DNA from: Aphrocallistes beatrix
Taxonomy: Eukaryota > Porifera > Hexactinellida > Sceptrulophora > Aphrocallistidae
DNA: 64,000 bases
Direction of reading: 5' to 3'
Assembly: GCA_963281255.1 (NCBI GenBank)
Contig: OY725490.1
Span: 310,001-374,000 of the forward strand
The notes beneath the pieces are model-generated. The model saw only the letters and a program-made list of their open reading frames with translations. It was not told the DNA's origin and did no database searches. The position numbers were made by a program, and so were the translations under genes. Below, piece by piece: positions 59,180-64,000 of the stretch (position 1 is its first letter; every line of letters starts with the position of its first letter).

Positions 59180-60080
59180 ATGGCTTTCGAGGAAGAGCAT
59201 GATGACTACACTTTTGAACATTTAACAATCAGAACGATAAGTTTTTCCTTTTCTTCTAATATTATCCCTATATGTGCAGCTACTGATTCATATCCTGAAA
59301 ATATTTATGTCTCGCGAGGGAATTACGACCATCTATATGTGTCTATCATTTCAGAATCAGGGAATATTGTAAAAGAGTTTAAACGAAAAGGTTTATTGTG
59401 GACTCCATTAGGAATTGCTATCCATCAGGACAATCTCTATATTACACTTTTAGAAAACCCGTTTTTGGTCCAAAGTAGCAGATGATCTCCATCTTATCAG
59501 AAGCAAGGAGGACATAGGTTCTGGTGTAGACAATGGTGCGCATTTCAGAAGACTCTCAGTATCCAATAACGGAGATCTCTTTGTTACTGATTTTTGTAGA
59601 CATTGTGTACAAATCCTTGATGGAGATCTAAACTATAAGCGACAGATCTCCCACTCCACCATGAGACGCCCATGTGATGTTAAGCTGACAGCAGATGAAG
59701 TATTCGTACTTTGTCTCAATCCTCTACACTCACGTTACTGCATTCTAGTGTTCAATCAAATGGGCTTCAAACTACGCTCCATCATCCTACGTGGATTAAG
59801 TCAACAATCATCAGAGTCCTGGATATCGATAAATCCCATCCCTTATCCTGCATTCTGCTTGGATAGAAATGGAAATTTTATTCTAAATGATGTAAGAACG
59901 GGTGAAGTCAAGTTCTTCACGACGGAGGGAACTCTTTTTCAAAATTTAGAAAAGTTTTGTGTGGATCCAAATGAAATATTTCACTCTATAACTGGATTGG
60001 CTTTAACAGCCAATCACAAACTATTTGTTGTATACAAGTTTCTATTTTACTTTTATTTGCACATATACTCATCATTATAA
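59180..60080 (+). pseudogene. Frameshifted NHL-propeller gene, subfamily B (variant N-terminus)
   Basis: The usual ATGGAGCAACTT has become TTAGAGCAACTT, and the first ATG gives MAFEEEHDDYTFEHLTI. Blades 1-2 are open to about 59470, where five bases are missing (TTGGTCCAAAGTAGC versus TTGGTCCATTTCAAAGTAGC). The rest is intact in the new frame to the stop, with PCDVKLTADEVFVLCLNPLH and a distinctive loop before blade 5 (GLSQQSSESWISINPIPYP). A single clear lesion makes this a recent pseudogene or a polymorphic or erroneous site. Confidence 0.85.
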
Positions 60081-61114
60081 TATTGAAATACAATACTCCT
60101 TTTTCCTGTAATCATGTTGAGTTTTGCAGAAAAGAAGGGAAACTCTTTTATACTTCAAAAAGTAAGGATAGTTTCTCCGAATAATCGCACGAGTCTTTAC
60201 TTCAGACAAATTATTTCCCAATAATCTAATAATTTTGAATTTAATTCACATCTTCGTGATTTACCTTCCTTCATTAATTTTGCTATTAAATCCTAATTTA
60301 TAGTGCAGCCTCTAATATCGGAGATACTTTGTGTCATGATCAGCGTGCGACGTCCGTATGTCTGCTCGCTTCTGGAAATTCTATCCGACCAAATTGGACC
60401 AAGTTTGGACCACATATTCCTTTTATGGTGGAAATTTAAACCTGGGTCCAGATCTTCACACCTTTCTCAAAAGGTGTCAATATGTATTCACCAATCAGAA
60501 TGCAGCATTTAACATTGCATTTGACTTTTACTCTATTGATAAAAAGGATTATGCCTAACTCAATAAACATATACAAGTTAGAATCACTCTCTTGCCTAAT
60601 GTAAGAATATTTATACAAGTACTTTCACACTCGATATGTGACAAATTTGCTGACCAATGCAATTGAAGGGTTTTAATCTTATAGCTGGTTTCAATTTTAT
60701 TGTCAATAGGGATTAGACCAAACTCAATGCTTATACATAAACAATTTCACCCTAAATTTGAAATCTGATTGACTGAGATTTACAACGCAATTATAACAAA
60801 CATAAATTATGCTAATAAATCAATTAATCGAATTCTCCATGATTACTAAGTGGTGTTCATAATGTAGATTTTAAATATCACATTCCGTGTCCACTTGTCG
60901 CAATAGAGCTGCACTCACAGTCTGTCACCTGACATCTTTGTCTATATATTGTGTATATATATATATATATAAGCGAGTATGGAAGACTTGCATAGCACGG
61001 TTAGCGAAGATTTGTCTCCTCAAAAATGCCCTTTTGGAATCTCAAACCCAGGCACCCAAAGGGAGCTTCCGCATACTAGTAAAATTATATTGTATACATA
61101 TATGATTTTTAAAT
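60081..61114. other. Intergenic; block B' second copy, TA microsatellite
   Basis: It contains block B' at 60310-60560, a (TA)n run at about 60954-60971 and no recognisable gene. A GGCACCCAAAGGGAGCTTCC scrap near 61050 resembles the GC-rich part of R2. Confidence 0.5.
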
Positions 61115-61680
61115 CCGCGCTTCGTTTGCTTCCGCTGCGCGGCTGGTGGACATTTTGTGTCCGCCCGAGGCGCCCTTTGGCGCCTATGATAATATTGAAT
61201 AATCATAAGGTAGATAACGTCTCTAAATATGTCTGTCCTACTTTTATAGTCGATATTGTTTACAAATTTGTTTACAATATTTGTTCGTAAAATTTATATA
61301 ATTTGCGTATTTTATCGAATGATTCTCCCATTATTTGTCGCTAAAAATAGAACAAAAACCGACGATAACTCAGCCATTTTAGGTGATAGAAGGCTGAAAT
61401 TTTAATAAAATGTGTATATTGCTATATCTCACAAATGATATACCTCTCATCAAAAAATTATTACTCATCACTCTGTTATGACGTCATCATTACTCAACTT
61501 AAATTAACAAATTGACAAATTTTGTGATTTTTTAGTGATATCATAACCGTAGGACAGACATATTTAGAGATGTTAACTACCATATAATTAATCGATGTGA
61601 TCATAGGCGCCAAAGACCGCCTCCGGTGGACACAAAGTGTCCGCCAGCCGCGCAGCGCAAGCAAGCGAAGCACGCTTGTT
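61115..61680. mobile_element. R2 fold-back element enclosing GLI 3' flank
   Basis: Two R2 arms face each other. The left arm (61115-61257) reads CGCGCTTCGTTTGCTTCCGC ... AAATATGTCTGTCCTACTTT; the right arm (61535-61680) is its inverse, ending CGCAGCGCAAGCAAGCGAAG. Between them, 61258-61350 matches the GLI 3' flank (TTTACAATATTTGTTCGTAA, ATGATTCTCCCATTATTTGT). Either an R2 transposon took up GLI-flank DNA, or two R2 copies inserted around it. Confidence 0.7.
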
Positions 61681-61689
61681 ATTTATAAA

Positions 61690-61966
61690 CAAAAACAACA
61701 AATTCGAAATCCCCCGTTGGGTCGATCCCCGCTATTATCCTGTATTCTGTTTGGATAATAATGGAGATCTGATTATAAGTGATCTCAAAACGAACGAAGT
61801 CAAGTTCTTCACAAAGGAGGGATCTCTCTCTCAGAAGTTCGGAGAGTTTGGTTATGATCTGGGATTGTTTTGTTATATATCTGGATTGACCTTAACAACC
61901 AATCACAAACTGATTGTTCTGTCCAGGTTTGGCGATTTTAAATTGCAAATATTTTCATGCGTTTAA
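61690..61966 (+). pseudogene. 3' fragment of a B-type NHL gene
   Basis: It begins abruptly after the R2 arm with the codons for FEIPRWVDPRYYPVFCLD and runs through blades 5-6 to the normal end (LTTNHKLIVLSRFGDFKLQI). The loop matches the gene at 56096. No start, no blades 1-4. Confidence 0.88.
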
Positions 61967-62805
61967 TTTGAAATACAATATTCTTTATCTCGAAGCTTTT
62001 AGATTGTTTGAGATTTGTGAATTGTCAGGGAAAGTTCTTTACAAAAGAAGGGAAACTCGACTCTACCGTATTTTATGATTGAAAATGATTAAACAAAGGG
62101 AAATTGGATTTTGTCCTATAATTCCGAAATTTTATGACTGAAGTTTTGTATTTAATATGAAATGTGGACCTTTCATAGCCTAATCTCCTTATCCATACTA
62201 ACCATTAACTGTCCATATTGCTGTGTTCTTCATTTCTTTTAATGTACATCTTCCTTCATTTATCTACTCGTATGTTATCAAACCTTTATCATTAGTACAG
62301 CTCCTAATATAGGAGATGCCTTATGTCATAATCAGTGTGCGACGTCCTTACATCTGCTTCTGGAAATTCTATTCGACCAAATCAACCAAATTTGGACCAC
62401 ATATTCCTTATATGGTGGAGATTTGAACCTGGGTCCATATTCTAAAAATCTTTTACACCTTTTCTCAAAATGAGTCAAAATGTATTCGCCAATCAGAATC
62501 CAGGATTTAACATTGCAGTTGGAGAAAGCAGGAATCAATATTAGGCAATCGTGTAAACTTATCACTTATGGGGTTCAGCTATCTCAAATTTCACGTCTCT
62601 GAGTTCAGTCAGAGTCATGTGAGATGTGTAGGTGATAATCGAGGTTGAGTTATTTACTCCAAATATTTGTGAAATCAACCACGGAAACATTTCCTGCACT
62701 TTAGTCATCGAGTTCAAGTCTATACGTAGCTTCCTTAATTCTAATCTCTCATGTTTTACTATTGAATTGCCATTGATCTTTATTTCCAATCAATTAGTGC
62801 AACTT
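61967..62805. repeat. Intergenic; block B' third copy at about 62290-62530
   Basis: Sequence parallels 58381-59179 throughout (ACTCGACTCTACCGTATTTT, GGAGATGCCTTATGTCATAA, GAGTTCAGTCAGAGTCATGT). No separate gene is seen. Confidence 0.65.
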
Positions 62806-63692
62806 ATGGATTTCGAGGAAGAGCATAACGACTACACTTTTGACCATTTAACGATCATAGAGATTGTTTCCTTGTCTCCTGATGTTATACCATGTGCAGC
62901 TACTGATCCATATACAAAACAGATTTATGTCGTGTCAATGGCTGATGGGGATTGCACGTGTTTATCATTTTAGAATCAGGGAATATGGTAAACATTTAAT
63001 ACAAAAAGGTATATGAAATCCATTAGGAATTGCTATCCATCAGGACAATCTCTATCTGACACTTTTTAGACCACCCATTTTGTCCCATTTCAAAGTAGCA
63101 GATGATCTCCATCTTATCAGAAACAAGCTAGATTTTAGATTTGGTATAGGCAAGTATAAGCAGTTAGGAAAACTCGCAGTATCCAATAGCGGAGAGGTCT
63201 TTGTTACTGATTTTGGCAGACATCGTATTCAAATCCTTGATGGAGATCTAAACTACAAGCGACAGATCTCCCACTACTCCATGAGACGCCCATGTGATGT
63301 TAAAGTGACAGCAGATGAAGTATTCATACTTTGTCTCAACCTTCTACACTCACGCTACTGCATTCTGGTGTTCAATCAAATGGGCTTTAAACTACGCTCC
63401 ATCATCCTACGCGGATTAAGTAAACTTATTTAAAATCTCCCCATGGATCGATCCTTTCCATTATCCTGTATTCTGTTTGGATAGTAACGGAGATTTTATT
63501 TTAAATGAAGTCAAAACGTGCGAAGTCAAATTCTTCACAAAGGAGGGAACTCTCTTTCAGAAGTTAGGAAGGTCTGGTTTTGTTCCGGGATTGTTTTATT
63601 ATATAATTGGATTGACTTTAACAGCCAATCACAAACTGATTGTTGTCTCCATGTCTGGTGATTTTAGATTGCAAATATTTTCTTGCGTCTAA
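62806..63692 (+). pseudogene. Broken NHL-propeller gene, subfamily B (variant N-terminus)
   Basis: It starts MDFEEEHNDYTFDHLTI, like the 59-kb copy. The frame breaks near 62960-63060: bases lost before CACGTGTTTATCATTTTAG create a stop, and further changes follow in blade 2. Blades 3-4 are open (KLAVSNSGEVFVTDFGRHRI, PCDVKVTADEVFILCLNLLH). The loop before blade 5 carries the same stop and shift as at 58083. Blades 5-6 are intact in the last frame. Its 3' two thirds are nearly the same as 57810-58330. Confidence 0.88.
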
Positions 63693-63711
63693 CCTTCTTA
63701 ATACATTACCA

Positions 63712-64000
63712 TACATGCCAACCTGAGCCATGATAAAATCGGGACTCAACGTTGATTTGGATGGCTTGGCGAGACGCAATAGAAAATTACTAGATCTATA
63801 TACACAGAATACAAAGAGGCGGGACATGATGAAGATATTTCACATAATTTCACGCCGGTAGACCGAACAAACTAAAATTAGATTATTTGCTTCTTGATTT
63901 AATATTTGTTTACATTCTGATTACAAAATTGTTTAGAATATTTGTTTGCAAAATCTCTGTAATTTGTGTATTTTTTGAATGGTTCTACCATTAATTGTTG
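63712..64000 (+). repeat. GCGGGAC-type repeat and GLI-end relic
   Basis: CATGCCAACCTGAGCCATGA, GGCGAGACGCAATAGAAAAT and GAGGCGGGACATG are followed at 63852 by ACGCCGGTAGACCGAACAAA and CTAAAATTAGATTA, then by GLI-flank sequence (TTGTTTGCAAAATCTCTGTA). The order is the same as at 40623-41000, so the array's repeat unit continues past the window edge. Confidence 0.7.

Noticed and set aside
60954..60971. TA-rich run as a TATA promoter
   Set aside because: It is a simple (TA)n microsatellite with no gene following at the expected distance.

Overview
The window is AT-rich nuclear DNA from an animal. The evidence is a spliced GLI-type zinc-finger gene in six recognised exons, a MAP2K-like kinase, TATA/AATAAA-style transcription signals, and a dense population of small hAT-, pogo- and mariner-type non-autonomous transposons. 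GLI proteins are known from animals, so a metazoan is likely. Compact spacing and very short putative introns would fit a sponge or another early-branching marine invertebrate, but the species cannot be fixed from the sequence.

Layout. (1) 0.6-27 kb: a one-strand tandem array of single-exon genes of about 300 codons. Each encodes a stand-alone six-bladed NHL-repeat beta-propeller with no RING, B-box, signal peptide or membrane segment. Two subfamilies interleave: A1 (N-terminus MAxIRFPKV-like, six intact genes) and A2 (FDHLI-type N-terminus, three intact genes plus broken ones). Intact A1 and A2 genes carry a TATAAATA box at a near-fixed distance from the ATG (88 bp in three A1 genes, 91 bp in three A2 genes). 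A rotted hAT transposase lies inside the array. (2) 27-32 kb: intergenic DNA with hairpin transposons and one GC-richer, single-exon MAP2K-like kinase (29349-30293). (3) 32.2-39.3 kb: a GLI gene on the + strand. Six exons splice in frame to about 705 residues with five zinc fingers, one GC-AG intron, and introns loaded with transposons. (4) 39.7-64 kb: a third NHL subfamily, B (MEQLxNFEDNH N-terminus), with five intact genes that largely alternate with broken ones, again all on the + strand.

How it fits together. Subfamily B grew by duplicating a unit that carried the tail of GLI. Two long open copies of the GLI C-terminus (47.1 and 54.7 kb), a 75-bp internal piece (50.0 kb) and several relics of its last codons and 3' flank sit between the B genes. 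In total I count 14 apparently intact and 12 broken or partial NHL genes. The propeller cores are nearly constant, while particular inter-blade loops vary in sequence and length, and identity is patchy in a way that suggests gene conversion. This looks like a diversified family of small propeller proteins, possibly for recognition. The function is not known and is not proven here.
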